A stretch of DNA of 64,000 nucleotides from Legionella wadsworthii DSM 21896 = ATCC 33877 (lineage in GTDB: Bacteria; Pseudomonadota; Gammaproteobacteria; Legionellales; Legionellaceae): the NCBI RefSeq assembly GCF_000701265.1, contig NZ_KL370761.1:227408-291407 (forward strand). Reading direction: 5' to 3'. Below, piece after piece: positions 27,681 to 37,987 of this stretch. Both the position numbers and the translations under genes were made by a program. The notes beneath the pieces were generated by a model. The model saw only the letters and a program-made list of their open reading frames with translations. It was not told the DNA's origin and searched no databases. The stretch's first letter is position 1, and the number at the start of each line of letters is the position of its first letter.

Positions 27681-29693
27681 TTAAAGATTTTTTCCTTTAT
27701 TCTTAACAATAGCGACATCAAATGCAGGGTTTTCGTGCAACCTGGCTCGAATTGCCTGAAAATCACAACATTCAGCACTGGAAAATGCTTCGATAATGCC
27801 CTGCACGTTTCCAGACCAATTACTGCCGTTAGCTTTTTTTATTTTATCTTTAATTTCAATAATGGACTGGGCAATATCTTTCTCGTCCGTATAATCAATG
27901 TCTTCCACAATTGTGCGCATTTCTTTGATTATATCAGGTATTGATCCATCCTCAGTTTTAACCAACTCATCATTATTCAGTATTGAAAAAACTGCAGAGA
28001 TATTTTCTTCCCTGAAGTTTGCCGGTATCTTCACAACGCTCATTTGTACTCTTAATTTATGAGGTAAAGTTTGCTTTTCCACCTCCTGTTCCTTCTCCTG
28101 GGCACCAGAATTACCCTGTAAAATAGTAAGAACACGAGGTTGTTCCTGGGCTGCAGAAAGAGGAGTAACACCATCACAATCCATTAAGGGATCAGCACCA
28201 GAGCGGAGTAAAGCTTTTACCGCATCAGGATAATTTCCCTTTTCAATCAATGCTAAAAGTGGTGTTTTATACTCTAAATCCGAAGACAATTCATTCATAT
28301 TATAATGATTAAAAACCACATGATCATATAAATATTTGAGATCTTCCCTAGAAAAATACTCCGCCATAGATTCAATATTTTCCACAAAGCTTACAGGGTC
28401 TAAGGGAACCCCTGATTTAACCTTCGGCATATAGGATTCTAATAGCTCAATGGTGTGTAAGGTTATGTATTTGCCAGGATTCATATCCTTTTTACCAAGG
28501 GGTTTAAAGGCTATTTGAAAACTGGAAAGATTTCTTCTTCCAAAATTTTCATACCCGCATTTACGAAGTTCATGGACTGCTGCTCTACGTTCCTCTTCAT
28601 CTACTAAATTAAAAGATTTTGCCATGTTCACACCCTGCCCCTCTTCATCACCATCAAAGTTGGAATCAAAAAGGTAAAACTGTCCATTACGATAGGCACC
28701 CGCGAGTGCATGATCCCGGGTAAAAATAGAAAAACCTTTTCCTTCATTTTCAGGTCTTGCCAGTGATTTTAAAAAAAAGTTAATACCGTCTAATGAAATA
28801 GAAAGGCTACTTATTTGTTTTTCAGATTTATATTTTGATGGATCCCATGCTTCTTCCCATACCCGCAAAGCATTCCAGGGAACATTTAAATCAGGGGCTT
28901 TTTCAAATAATTCTATCTGTTCCAGAGTAAGATCGTTACGTTTGGGTCTATCATTTGATATTTGGGATTCTTGTTGGTCTTCACCATAGAGATGCCGTAT
29001 TCTTTGCCTATCATATTCCTGTTTTTCGCCTGCGAAAATATTATCATTGATATGATAACTACGAGTGAGTTGTATCGCATATTCGAACTTCTTGACCAGC
29101 TCAGGTGTTAAAGTTTCTTCAGGCTTGTCGTAATTCCAATATACAATATCATGAAAGATTTCCTGATATTGGTTTTCTTTGCCATCGATCCAGCCTTGCA
29201 ACCAAATTGATGCTATTCCATTGCAATGCCCCTCTTTTAAAGTATCGATGATTCGTTTTATGTCCTCTTCTTTGTATTGTTCGGGATTCTGTTTTTGCTG
29301 GTATGCTAAATATCTTTGGAATTGCTGAAGAATATATCCTTGATTCCATTTAGGCGCAAAGTAGCTTTCCGCTTGATTTTTAAATTCCTGTTTCTCTGCA
29401 GGTAAATCAAGCATACATTCATGGGGTGTTTTACCCTCTTTATTTTTTACTCCAAAACTTGCGGTATACCCAACCTCATACCCTAAAGCTTCTTTCATAA
29501 GAACTGAGCTTCCCTGCATCATCAAATAGTGCAATATAGTATTTCCATTATCATCAGTTATGGTAGGTAATCGTTTAAATTTGGTTTTGCGTGCATGGCT
29601 TACAAGTTCATTAAGATCTTTATCATTTTGAGTGTTAATGGCTTCAATAATTGCGTAGAAAGTTTCAATTTCATTTAAATCTTCAATACCCAT
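27681..29693 (-). CDS. Ankyrin protein with YopT-like cysteine-protease motifs
   Basis: Ankyrin-like units lie at about 48-92 (DDNGNTILHYLM, NKEGKTPHECM) and 483-530 (EYKTPLLALIEKGNYPDAVKALLRSGADPL). Between them are GHCNGIASIW (C157), FTRDHALAG (H328) and FYLFDSNFD (D343). This is the Cys-His-Asp order and local sequence of papain-like C58 (YopT/AvrPphB) proteases, whose Asp motif is FDPNF. There is no signal peptide. I infer an ankyrin-guided protease effector. The ankyrin assignment is good, the protease assignment rests on three short motifs. It precedes the P-loop gene on the same strand, 115 bp away. Confidence 0.65.
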   Translation of the reverse strand: MGIEDLNEIETFYAIIEAINTQNDKDLNELVSHARKTKFKRLPTITDDNGNTILHYLMMQGSSVLMKEALGYEVGYTASFGVKNKEGKTPHECMLDLPAEKQEFKNQAESYFAPKWNQGYILQQFQRYLAYQQKQNPEQYKEEDIKRIIDTLKEGHCNGIASIWLQGWIDGKENQYQEIFHDIVYWNYDKPEETLTPELVKKFEYAIQLTRSYHINDNIFAGEKQEYDRQRIRHLYGEDQQESQISNDRPKRNDLTLEQIELFEKAPDLNVPWNALRVWEEAWDPSKYKSEKQISSLSISLDGINFFLKSLARPENEGKGFSIFTRDHALAGAYRNGQFYLFDSNFDGDEEGQGVNMAKSFNLVDEEERRAAVHELRKCGYENFGRRNLSSFQIAFKPLGKKDMNPGKYITLHTIELLESYMPKVKSGVPLDPVSFVENIESMAEYFSREDLKYLYDHVVFNHYNMNELSSDLEYKTPLLALIEKGNYPDAVKALLRSGADPLMDCDGVTPLSAAQEQPRVLTILQGNSGAQEKEQEVEKQTLPHKLRVQMSVVKIPANFREENISAVFSILNNDELVKTEDGSIPDIIKEMRTIVEDIDYTDEKDIAQSIIEIKDKIKKANGSNWSGNVQGIIEAFSSAECCDFQAIRARLHENPAFDVAIVKNKGKNL

Positions 29694-29998
29694 AGTCCTA
29701 GACCTTCTTGTAAATTTTTATTTAATTATAGATTAATTTGCAATAGTAGTTTAAAAATAAAGCACTCCCGAGTACTCTGGAATGTTTGTTTTAAATTCAT
29801 AGAAATTTTTTTCCGTACATCTAAAGAGAAAAGTTGGTGAATAATCCTTGGTTGCGCTTAACTTCATTACGGCTACTCCTTATAGCACCGCAAATCATAT
29901 TTCTTTCATTCATGAGTTATTGAGCTATACTAAAAATAATATGTCTTGATTTTGCTCTAATTGATTAACTCTGTTACCACTATAAATGGAGGTCCTAT

Positions 29999-30214
29999 AT
30001 GCTCCTATCCACTGCGAAAGATATTTACGAAGCTCGAGTAAAAATTGGAAATCTCATTATTTCCAAAATTAGGGGGATTAAAGCTGACGCGTTGAAAGTA
30101 TATTTAAGCGTCCAATGTGATATAGAGTCATCAGGAGCAAGAGGTGAACTCATAGATCTTGATAGTGGTAGAGTGATTTACTCATGCCGTAAACAAACCT
30201 TAGTCGATAAATAA
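29999..30214 (+). CDS. Small hypothetical protein, 71 residues
   Basis: This compact protein (MLLSTAKDIYEARVKIGNLI at the start, ending RKQTLVDK) has helix-strand-strand composition and no membrane segment. TGGAGGTCCTAT precedes the ATG, a good ribosome site. The ~300 bp upstream, back to the ankyrin gene, shows no other gene and should hold both divergent promoters. No family is recognised. Confidence 0.6.
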   Translation: MLLSTAKDIYEARVKIGNLIISKIRGIKADALKVYLSVQCDIESSGARGELIDLDSGRVIYSCRKQTLVDK

Positions 30215-30385
30215 TCAATTATCAAAAACATTTGAACTGCAATAACATTAAAAAATTATGAATAAAACAAATCCACATCACGCCTTGATGGAGCGAAAGT
30301 GAAATCAAGGCTTATGAATTCCCCCACCCCCATATTCGAAGTTTTCCTCTTTATGGCACCCCAATTTGATGGGCTTAGTAATTAA

Positions 30386-30410
30386 AGTTTTTGAACGCAA
30401 TTCAAAAACT
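30386..30410. terminator. Stem-loop between convergent genes
   Basis: A perfect 10-bp stem, AGTTTTTGAA and TTCAAAAACT, with a 5-base loop is nested inside a weaker outer pairing of GATGGG (30368-30373) with CCCATC (30424-30429). It lies just downstream of the asparagine-synthase gene on the minus strand and may terminate it. The flanking T-run is short. Confidence 0.45.
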
Positions 30411-30449
30411 AAAATCCATTAAACCCATCTTATTAGAGTTCCTATCCCA

Positions 30450-32234
30450 CTAAATATTATGCTGCTGTAACCAATACTCCAGCAAGCCTATCTGCCACAA
30501 TTTCGAATTGCCCGAAGGAGTAAAACAATCATTGGTTTGTTCAAACAAACTCTCTACAGTTTTCAGATTAAACATCCCTCTTTTCTTTATTTTATCCGGT
30601 GAAAGAACCTCTCGCATCAATTCGAGAGTGCTTCCCTCCAAATATTTCAATCCAGGTACAGGAAAATAACCTTTACTTCGGTTAACTATCTGATGAGGGA
30701 GCATTTTCCTTCCAAGCTGTTTTAAAATATATTTACCATTGTCTGGTAATTTAAAGTGGAGAGGCATTGAAAGCGCAACCTGTAAAACCTTTTCATCTAG
30801 AAATGGAACCCTTGCCTCAAGACTTGCTGCCATAGTCATATTATCCACACGACTTAAAGGTCCATTGGCCAACGCAAAAGAACTTTCATATTTTAACAGG
30901 TTATCAATCGGGTATTTCGAATTATTTTCTTTACATAATTTCATTAAAAAATTAAATGCATGGTAAGACGTTTTAAACTCGGAGGTCACCAGTTGCTGAT
31001 ATTCCATATAAGACCGATCGGCTATTTTATCCAAAATGATTTGCGCTGATTGTGAATACAATGATTCATTAGAATTAGTATCCTGAAACCAATGATAGCC
31101 TGCAAAGATCTCATCTGCTCCTTGCCCGGAAAGAACTACTTTGACATGCTTTGCGACTTCTTGGGAGAGGAGATAAAACCCAATATTATCATGGCTGAGC
31201 ATCGGTTCCGACATGGATAAAATGCAATCTCCCAATGATAGAGCAAGCTGCTTATTTGAAATGAACATTTTCTCATGTTTGGTTCTAAACTTGGAAGCCA
31301 TCAAATCAGAATATATGAATTCGCTACCCTGCTCTGATTTTGAGCTCTCAAATCCGATAGAAAAGGTTGGAATTTCATTAAATCCGAGGTCAGAGGCTAT
31401 TGCCAAAAGTAGTGAAGAATCCAGCCCACCGGAAAGTAATAACCCCACAGGTACATCTGCTGCAAATTGGCGCTGAGTTGCTGACTTCAAGGCCGCATGT
31501 GTTTTTTCTAACCAAAAATTCTCATCACGCGATTGATCTACTTTTGTATTGTCGAATTGAAAATCCCAGTAGCGTTCTTTTTCAATTTTTCCATCAGGAT
31601 GAACAATCATAAGATGGCCTGGCGGCAGTTTCCTAACTCCGGATAAAATTGTATGTGGCTCAGGTACTGCATGGAAAGTAAGATAATAATGTAGTGCAAT
31701 TTTATCAATTGTTTTATCGATATGGCCAAACTCAAGCAATGCAGGCAATGTAGACGCAAATTTAAATCCGTGTATCGGATCCACTGTATAATAGAGGGGC
31801 TTAATCCCTAAACGGTCACGTGCAATGATCAGGTTGCCAGTATTTTGCTCCCAGATGGCGAAGGCAAACATTCCATGAATATGATGAACGCAGTCTTTCC
31901 CCCAGGCATGATATGCTTTTAATAAAACTTCAGTATCACTACTGGAACTGAAAGTATATCCTTTGGAGGTCAGATGCTGACGCAGTGCAACAAAATTGTA
32001 GATTGCCCCATTAAAAACCAGCGCCAACCCTAATTCATTATCCACCATAGGTTGCGTTCCCAAATTGGATAGATCAAAAATTTTGAGTCTCCGGTGCCCC
32101 AAAGCCATACCTTTTGTTAAATAAATTTGACCATCGTCGGGTCCTCGATGATATTGTTTCATGAGCACTCTTTCCAGGTCCGATATAGGGATATTTTTGT
32201 TACTAAATTGTATTTCTCCAGCAATACCACACAT
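30450..32234 (-). CDS. Asparagine-synthase family amidotransferase (NAGGN amidotransferase-like)
   Basis: The N-terminal class II glutaminase starts MCGIAGEI (nucleophile Cys2) with RGPDDG and FNGAIYNF. The C-terminal ATP-pyrophosphatase domain has LLLSGGLDSS and later SGQGADEIFAGY. At 594 residues, with the detailed pattern LGHRRLKIFDLSNLGTQPMVD and AYHAWGKDCV, it resembles N-acetylglutaminylglutamine (NAGGN) amidotransferases more than AsnB of amino-acid metabolism. The gene follows a GNAT gene by 11 bp and has AAAGGAGTG before its ATG, so the two form an operon. No NAGGN synthetase is nearby, so the substrate is uncertain. Confidence 0.8.
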   Translation of the reverse strand: MCGIAGEIQFSNKNIPISDLERVLMKQYHRGPDDGQIYLTKGMALGHRRLKIFDLSNLGTQPMVDNELGLALVFNGAIYNFVALRQHLTSKGYTFSSSSDTEVLLKAYHAWGKDCVHHIHGMFAFAIWEQNTGNLIIARDRLGIKPLYYTVDPIHGFKFASTLPALLEFGHIDKTIDKIALHYYLTFHAVPEPHTILSGVRKLPPGHLMIVHPDGKIEKERYWDFQFDNTKVDQSRDENFWLEKTHAALKSATQRQFAADVPVGLLLSGGLDSSLLLAIASDLGFNEIPTFSIGFESSKSEQGSEFIYSDLMASKFRTKHEKMFISNKQLALSLGDCILSMSEPMLSHDNIGFYLLSQEVAKHVKVVLSGQGADEIFAGYHWFQDTNSNESLYSQSAQIILDKIADRSYMEYQQLVTSEFKTSYHAFNFLMKLCKENNSKYPIDNLLKYESSFALANGPLSRVDNMTMAASLEARVPFLDEKVLQVALSMPLHFKLPDNGKYILKQLGRKMLPHQIVNRSKGYFPVPGLKYLEGSTLELMREVLSPDKIKKRGMFNLKTVESLFEQTNDCFTPSGNSKLWQIGLLEYWLQQHNI

Positions 32235-32245
32235 AATTCACTCCT

Positions 32246-32938
32246 TTATAGTTTCGCATTCAATAAAGAAGCTTCTTCGCAAGGTACAACATCTTTTTTT
32301 AATTTTTTAAAAAAGAGCAAACGAGGTTTATCGCCGAATTTAGTAAATTCTTCAGGTTCCTGATGCTTTAAAGTTTTTTGCAGAATTTTTTTTGAGCCTT
32401 CATTCAACGGATGAACGGTTGCAACAATTTCTTTAATGTTGCTTTCCAATGTTTCTTTTTCACTTTCAAAAAGAATGTGTTTAATGAACTTTTTCCCTAA
32501 AATTGCTATTTCAGTTCCATAACCTTTTCCCCAAAACGGCTGATCAATGGCATAGGCAATCTCCGCAACATTTTCGTGGCCGCTTCCCACATGTGAAAAG
32601 TCATGTAAAGCATGTTTTACATGAAGATATCCCATAAATTCTTGAGTAGTCGAATGGTAGATAGATAGCACAGAGAATTTTTTACCTGATTTCCAGTTCT
32701 CTATTTCTTCTTGAAGAAACTCTTTGACCTCAGAAGGATCCCAGGCTCGCCCTTCCCCAAACATTTTGGTATTTTCAGCACTGCCTAAAAGCTTCGTATA
32801 CTTATCTAATAAATAACCTTCTTCTTCCTGATTAAGGGATCTTGCCTCTAGTCTATTGGAGTAAATTGTATATTCGCTTTGTTGGCTTTTAATGAGTACC
32901 TCACCAACTTTTTTGGATTGATATAGGGCTATTTTCAT
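32246..32938 (-). CDS. GNAT-family N-acetyltransferase
   Basis: The GNAT core is visible: strand MGYLHVKHAL, then IAYAIDQPFWGKGYGTEIAI, whose QPFWGKGYGTE is the acetyl-CoA-binding Q/RxxGxG/A loop, then a C-terminal strand-helix with EGSKKILQK. It belongs to the RimJ/RimL-like branch. AAAGGAG precedes the ATG. It is first in an operon with the asparagine-synthase-family gene 11 bp downstream, so it may acetylate the precursor or product of that enzyme. That is inference. Confidence 0.75.
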   Translation of the reverse strand: MKIALYQSKKVGEVLIKSQQSEYTIYSNRLEARSLNQEEEGYLLDKYTKLLGSAENTKMFGEGRAWDPSEVKEFLQEEIENWKSGKKFSVLSIYHSTTQEFMGYLHVKHALHDFSHVGSGHENVAEIAYAIDQPFWGKGYGTEIAILGKKFIKHILFESEKETLESNIKEIVATVHPLNEGSKKILQKTLKHQEPEEFTKFGDKPRLLFFKKLKKDVVPCEEASLLNAKL

Positions 32939-33596
32939 AGATGTTTCTCCTTTAATTCATGTTTAGGTGAATATCCATCAAGAATTGATATTTAATATTT
33001 TGCGTTAATAAAGGGGTGCTTGTTACTAAAAATTCTCTAGTTAAGTTTGACTACTTTAAAAAATTTGATTTAATTTCCTCCTGCCCAGCAGCTCTATTCA
33101 TTGTTCCGTTTGATGTTAATTTCAAAAGGTAAAACCAGATTACTAATTGATTAATTCTCCCTATCAATGAGTTGAATGGTTAGAACTATTGAAAATAAGA
33201 ACACTATTTCTTTCGAAGTACCTACTTTAAAGGAGTTCATTGCACTCTATTAATTGTTTCAGTTCAAATCATTTGATATCAAACCTTAGGATTCATGGTA
33301 ACGGCTATCATGCTTCATTTCAACCCTTAAACATTAGCTCGACAATCTGCTTCACGATTGAAAAGTAAAATATAAAAATTATTGGGACTTTAGTTTGTGA
33401 TAAATAAATCATTTAGAATGAATTATCCTTTTCCATTCCAAAAATACTAATTTTATTAAGGTTATCCTATATATTCTCACGTTTTAACATAACAAAACTG
33501 TGATAGATTATTGATTGTTTTGGAACAATTAAAATTATAATAAATTTAATACAATCTTTATTGGACAAAATAGAGAAAAAAATATGGAAGTTGCAT
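32939..33596. other. Intergenic region without a recognisable gene
   Basis: About 650 bp of AT-rich sequence contain only short frames with poor ribosome sites on either strand. It separates the GNAT gene from the permease stub and probably holds promoters. I see no RNA gene or repeat. Confidence 0.4.
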
Positions 33597-33785
33597 ATGC
33601 GTGACGAGAAAATTAATAACCCAAAAATTATTTTCCATCTTTATCTTTTATTAGGCATTATTTTATTAGCTTTACTTTTTTGGTATACAATCGATATTTT
33701 TCTTTTAGCATTTGCTGGTATTTTATTAGCAATTGCAATTCGATCAATAGGGAATATTATTCATAAATATACCAGCTTATCGTAA
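33597..33785 (+). pseudogene. N-terminal stub of an AI-2E/PerM-type permease
   Basis: The ~60 residues match the start of AI-2E family (PerM) membrane proteins: HLYLLLGIILLALLFWY, then FLLAFAGILLAIAIRSIGN, the first two helices and loop. A TAA stop then ends the protein, where a normal member has ~350 residues. I found no continuation in another frame downstream. The frame also opens from a TTG at 33561; the ATG is at 33597. It is either a gene truncated by deletion or a small membrane protein kept after truncation. Confidence 0.6.
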
Positions 33786-33997
33786 CTTTCCTACCTCAGC
33801 ATTTAACTAAAATTCAAGCTATTAACATCAAAATGAACGTTTGGGAACTAATCCTAATGAAGCACCTTTTTCTTAGTATAAAACTGACACAGCAAAATTA
33901 ATGTCCTAAGATTTATTTATAACCTATTGGTTCTTTTTTAATACATATATTGATGTTCTGATGCATCTCTTTTAAATAAATTAGCTCAGGATTGATT

Positions 33998-34705
33998 ATG
34001 AAAAAAAAGCTGGTAGTGATTATTGCCCTATTGATAAGTACACATTTAGAGAGCAGGAGCTATTATGGATCTTCTCTCTGCATTTACAAGCAATATGATT
34101 GTCTTAAAATAAGTCAGGGAGATACCTGGAAAACCCTTTTTCCTGATCCCAATGAACGTGATATCGTTCAGCGATTGAACCGCAGCTACAATTCGCTATC
34201 TCCTGGAAAAGAAATTGCTGTTCCTGTCAATTTAGCTCATTTAGATATATTCGATATATCTCCTTTCCCCTTAAATATTGATACAAAAGGAGAAAAACAA
34301 GTTATTGTAGATCAAGAAAAACTAGCATGGGCTGCTTATGATTCTCAGGGGTATTTAATCAAGTGGGGTCCTATCTCTTCTGGTCGAGATAAATGTAATG
34401 ATAGCTCTGATTCATGCAGAACACTCACTGGAAGGTTTCGTATCTTTAGTAAAGAAGGTAAAGAATGCCATTCTAATACATATGATAATGCCCAAATGCC
34501 CTATTGCATGTATTTTCATAAAGGTTTTGCCCTTCATGGATCCAATGATATCCCCGGATTTCGTGCAAGTCATGGTTGTGTGCGGATGTTTGTCAAAGAT
34601 GCAAAATGGATGAATCAGAAATTCATCGAATTGTCGCATGAGAATAATAATTTTCATGGGACAATTGTCATAGTCAAGCCGTTACTCGATGAGATCTACC
34701 ATTAA
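33998..34705 (+). CDS. L,D-transpeptidase (YkuD) with LysM-like domain
   Basis: A signal peptide (MKKKLVVIIALLISTHL) is followed by a LysM-like segment (CLKISQGDTWKTLFPDP ... LSPGKEIAVP). The YkuD domain follows, with the complete active site HGSNDIPG...SHGCVRM (catalytic Cys near residue 204). The protein acts in the periplasm on peptidoglycan cross-links or lipoprotein attachment. The frame opens at a TTG at 33992, but the ATG at 33998 with CAGGATT upstream is the natural start. It is convergent with nhaA. Confidence 0.85.
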   Translation: MKKKLVVIIALLISTHLESRSYYGSSLCIYKQYDCLKISQGDTWKTLFPDPNERDIVQRLNRSYNSLSPGKEIAVPVNLAHLDIFDISPFPLNIDTKGEKQVIVDQEKLAWAAYDSQGYLIKWGPISSGRDKCNDSSDSCRTLTGRFRIFSKEGKECHSNTYDNAQMPYCMYFHKGFALHGSNDIPGFRASHGCVRMFVKDAKWMNQKFIELSHENNNFHGTIVIVKPLLDEIYH

Positions 34706-34752
34706 AGTTGGAAATGGAACCCAAGAAATTTAATCTAACTTCTTTGTCATAA

Positions 34753-35943
34753 TCAATTGCCAACAGAAGAAAAACAACCCGTCTTTCGTTTCTCTCTTGG
34801 GCTGTTAATTCTTAATACGAGAAAACCGGATAAACCAGAAATCAAAGAACCAAAAATGACACCAATTCTAACTAAAGGCATCAAACTGGAGTTAGAATTT
34901 AAATAAGCTAAAGAACCAATAAAAAGACTCATCGTAAATCCCACACCACAGATCAAAGAGATGCCATAAACTTGTTTTAAATTGACTTTATTAGATTTTA
35001 AAATTTGTTTAAATTTTATAAAATAACCTAATGAAATGAAAATTCCTATCTGTTTCCCTAAAAATAATCCCAAGCCTACTCCCAAAACAATAGGATTAAT
35101 AAAAACAGATAAATCAAATCCAATAAGAGAAACCCCAGCATTAGCAAAGGCAAAAACAGGTAATATGATGAAAACCACCCAATAATGCAATCCATTTTCC
35201 AAACGAGTTAACATGGAGGATTTCCCTGAATCAGGAATTGTCATTGCAATCACAATCCCAGCGATAGTTGCATGTATTCCGGATTCTAAAACTGCAACCC
35301 ACAACGCCAATCCGAAAAAAGCAAAAACTGAAATACGTCGGCAATTAAAATAGTTTAAACCTACCAGTATTAATATTAATGCAAAAGAAATTCCAATAAA
35401 AAGTAATGATAATTTCTCGGTATAAAATATTGCAATAATAGTAATCGCTGCAATGTCATCAAAAATAGCAATAGCTGTGACTAAAACTTTCAATGAATAA
35501 GGAACACGAGAGCCTAATAAAGCAATGATTCCTAAACTAAAAGCAATGTCTGTCGCAGTCGGAATTGCCCAGCCCTTGAGATAAACAGGATTATGAGCAT
35601 TAAATAAAATAAAAATTAGTGCTGGGAAAAATAAACCACTGAAGGCTGTAACGAGAGGAACTAGTAGATTGGATTTTTCACTTAAAATGCCTCGATGTAT
35701 TTCTCTTTTAATCTCAAGCCCTATCATTAAAAAATAAATCGCCATTAATCCGTCATTTATCCATAAGATTAATGGTTTGTTTATTGAAAAATTTCCAACG
35801 GTGAAGCTACCATGAATATGTAGTAAATGCTCGTATGCACTATTCAGAGGTGAGTTTGCTATGATAATTGCTAGAGCCGCGGCAAAAAATAGTAAAATAC
35901 CTCCAATTGTTTCTAAATTATAAAAATTATTTGATTTAGACAT
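34753..35943 (-). CDS. nhaA: Na+/H+ antiporter NhaA
   Basis: This 396-residue protein with about 12 hydrophobic segments matches NhaA. It has the conserved ATDIAFSLGIIALLGSRVP, the paired aspartates in AIFDDIAAI (the ion-binding site of E. coli NhaA), and an N-terminal NSPLNSAYEHLLH region. Length is normal. It exchanges internal Na+ for protons in the inner membrane. It is a single gene, with ~300 bp upstream before the MFS gene. Confidence 0.9.
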   Translation of the reverse strand: MSKSNNFYNLETIGGILLFFAAALAIIIANSPLNSAYEHLLHIHGSFTVGNFSINKPLILWINDGLMAIYFLMIGLEIKREIHRGILSEKSNLLVPLVTAFSGLFFPALIFILFNAHNPVYLKGWAIPTATDIAFSLGIIALLGSRVPYSLKVLVTAIAIFDDIAAITIIAIFYTEKLSLLFIGISFALILILVGLNYFNCRRISVFAFFGLALWVAVLESGIHATIAGIVIAMTIPDSGKSSMLTRLENGLHYWVVFIILPVFAFANAGVSLIGFDLSVFINPIVLGVGLGLFLGKQIGIFISLGYFIKFKQILKSNKVNLKQVYGISLICGVGFTMSLFIGSLAYLNSNSSLMPLVRIGVIFGSLISGLSGFLVLRINSPREKRKTGCFSSVGN

Positions 35944-36260
35944 AAATTATCGTAGGCTTTTGTGTTCGTGATCAGTTTATACAATTTTTAGTAAGAGTAA
36001 ATTCATAATAAGAAAAACCTTAGAGTTCATTAGGGTAATATCTAAAAAATTAAGACTAAATTACATATCTTTTTGATTAATACAGTTTGATTCTAAAAAA
36101 ATTATATTATTAGCAAGATCTCTATTAGTGTAATTCATAAGATGGTTCATTTTCGAAGTGCAAAAGATAGCACCATATTTTCTTTTACTGACTTACCGAA
36201 TGTTTCCTTTATCGCAAAAGCTGAAATCCAGTTAAGGTATAGAATTTGGCTGTAACCTTA

Positions 36261-37457
36261 TTATTTTCCTGCTTTTTTATCCAAAACCAATGATAATAGT
36301 GTGGCAATGACAAGCGTTGCGGTAATAATAGACAAAGTCTGTTCAAAATTAAAATGTAACTCGAGTGATTTACCAAGTAAAGGCTGAAGTATAAGAGCAC
36401 TCATCATAAGTATCATATTGGATGTCGATAATGCTGTACCCCGAAGCTCCTGTGTGACACTGTCTTTTACTACTCCAAAAACCAGAATATATGCAGAAGA
36501 GAAAAAGCCTGTAAGAAACAATAAAAAGTACAATATCCCTAAAAAATCAATCTTCAAATAGACAACACAGGAATAACACAACAATGTTAGTGAGGCGAAT
36601 ATTGTCATGACTATTTGCCTCTTTATACCGCATTGGACAAGCCAGGCACAAAACGGTCCCCCAATGGCGGCTCCGATAAATATGACAGACATCAGCGTAC
36701 TGATGGTATATAAAGACATTGCTGGATAACGATGGACTAAGAAAGGAATTCCCCACAAATTAGCTATGGCATTGATGATTGAAATCATGGCAAATCCATA
36801 AAGTCCTGCAAGCCAGACTTGCGGATTTTGCAGAACTTGTTTTAACGATTTCGAGAGGGATATCTTTTCTTTTTCTTCAGAAACATGCTCGGGGTCTTGA
36901 ATAATAAAAATAACCAATATTGTAACGAAAATGGCGCAACATCCAACAAGATACATGGTCACGCGCCAACCCACATGGGTAATCAGTGATGCCATACCAA
37001 TTTCCCCAAGTGCTACGCCCATCATCGCTAATGTCTCCGAAATACCCACCAGCATCGTAAAGTGCCGATTAGAAAACCAGGATGCAGTGACATAAAGCAT
37101 TCCAATAAAACCAAAGGCACTTCCAGAGCCCATGATGAACCGAGCGAGATAAGCTTGCCCATATGAATGACTTAACCCCAATCCAAATGTGCCAAGGGAG
37201 AGTAATATCGAGGCCGATATTAAGATTTTACGTGCCCCAAAGCGATCATAAGCTAATCCAACGGGAATTTGCATGATCACATAGGCTAGAAAAAAAGAAG
37301 CAGACAGTGAACCTACTTGGGTTTTGGATAATTGAAAATCCAGACTCCACTGAGACGCCATCAAACCGGCAGTTGCTTGAAGAAAAAATTGAAAAAAAAC
37401 ATAAGTGGTAGCCATGCCCCAGTTGAGCCATGGCATGAGGTGTTGTCGATTAAGCAT
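36261..37457 (-). CDS. Major facilitator superfamily transporter
   Basis: The protein has 398 residues with 12 predicted membrane helices. The MFS loop 2-3 motif is seen in VGLAYDRFGARKILISAS (G-x-x-D-R-x-G-x-R-K/R). It is most like the small-metabolite/phthalate-type MFS proteins that are abundant in Legionella. The substrate is unknown. The gene is monocistronic. Confidence 0.85.
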   Translation of the reverse strand: MLNRQHLMPWLNWGMATTYVFFQFFLQATAGLMASQWSLDFQLSKTQVGSLSASFFLAYVIMQIPVGLAYDRFGARKILISASILLSLGTFGLGLSHSYGQAYLARFIMGSGSAFGFIGMLYVTASWFSNRHFTMLVGISETLAMMGVALGEIGMASLITHVGWRVTMYLVGCCAIFVTILVIFIIQDPEHVSEEKEKISLSKSLKQVLQNPQVWLAGLYGFAMISIINAIANLWGIPFLVHRYPAMSLYTISTLMSVIFIGAAIGGPFCAWLVQCGIKRQIVMTIFASLTLLCYSCVVYLKIDFLGILYFLLFLTGFFSSAYILVFGVVKDSVTQELRGTALSTSNMILMMSALILQPLLGKSLELHFNFEQTLSIITATLVIATLLSLVLDKKAGK

Positions 37458-37987
37458 TTTATTTCATCTAATAAATTAGTATGGTTATATCATAAGAATG
37501 TGAGTAGCTCTATTTAGATTGGGTATTAATTCACTCATCCGATTTTTACTTTAAGGCTTTTAACAATAATTTTTAAATATCCAATGAAGTCAAGAACGCT
37601 ATCAAATAATAACATATAATTCAAATAGCGTATTTAATACCCAAGTCGAACATTTGATTAAAAGTTATGCTCCTGAGCGTGTCCTCGTAACAACTTTACT
37701 GGGTTTTCTTTTTCCCTGTACCAAACTTTTATATACCCTTTTGACTAAATGCCTGAATTTATCAAGTAAGGGAATAATTCATACTTTAATCTTAACGACT
37801 TATAAACCTTTATGTATTTAAATTAACTGTTTGAACATAATATTTAACAGTTCACCTCAATTACAATCCAAATGAACACTAAATGTATTGACTGATGAAT
37901 ATCGATTCGCAATAATCATTTCTCAGCATTTGATCAATGTGCTCACAATTCGTCGCGCAACTTCCATTTATATACAAGGAGACTATT
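37458..37987. other. Divergent intergenic region without a gene
   Basis: About 530 AT-rich bases lie between the MFS gene and the metalloprotease-like gene. I see no gene, RNA or repeat. It should hold two divergent promoters, but no convincing -35/-10 pair stands out. Confidence 0.35.
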
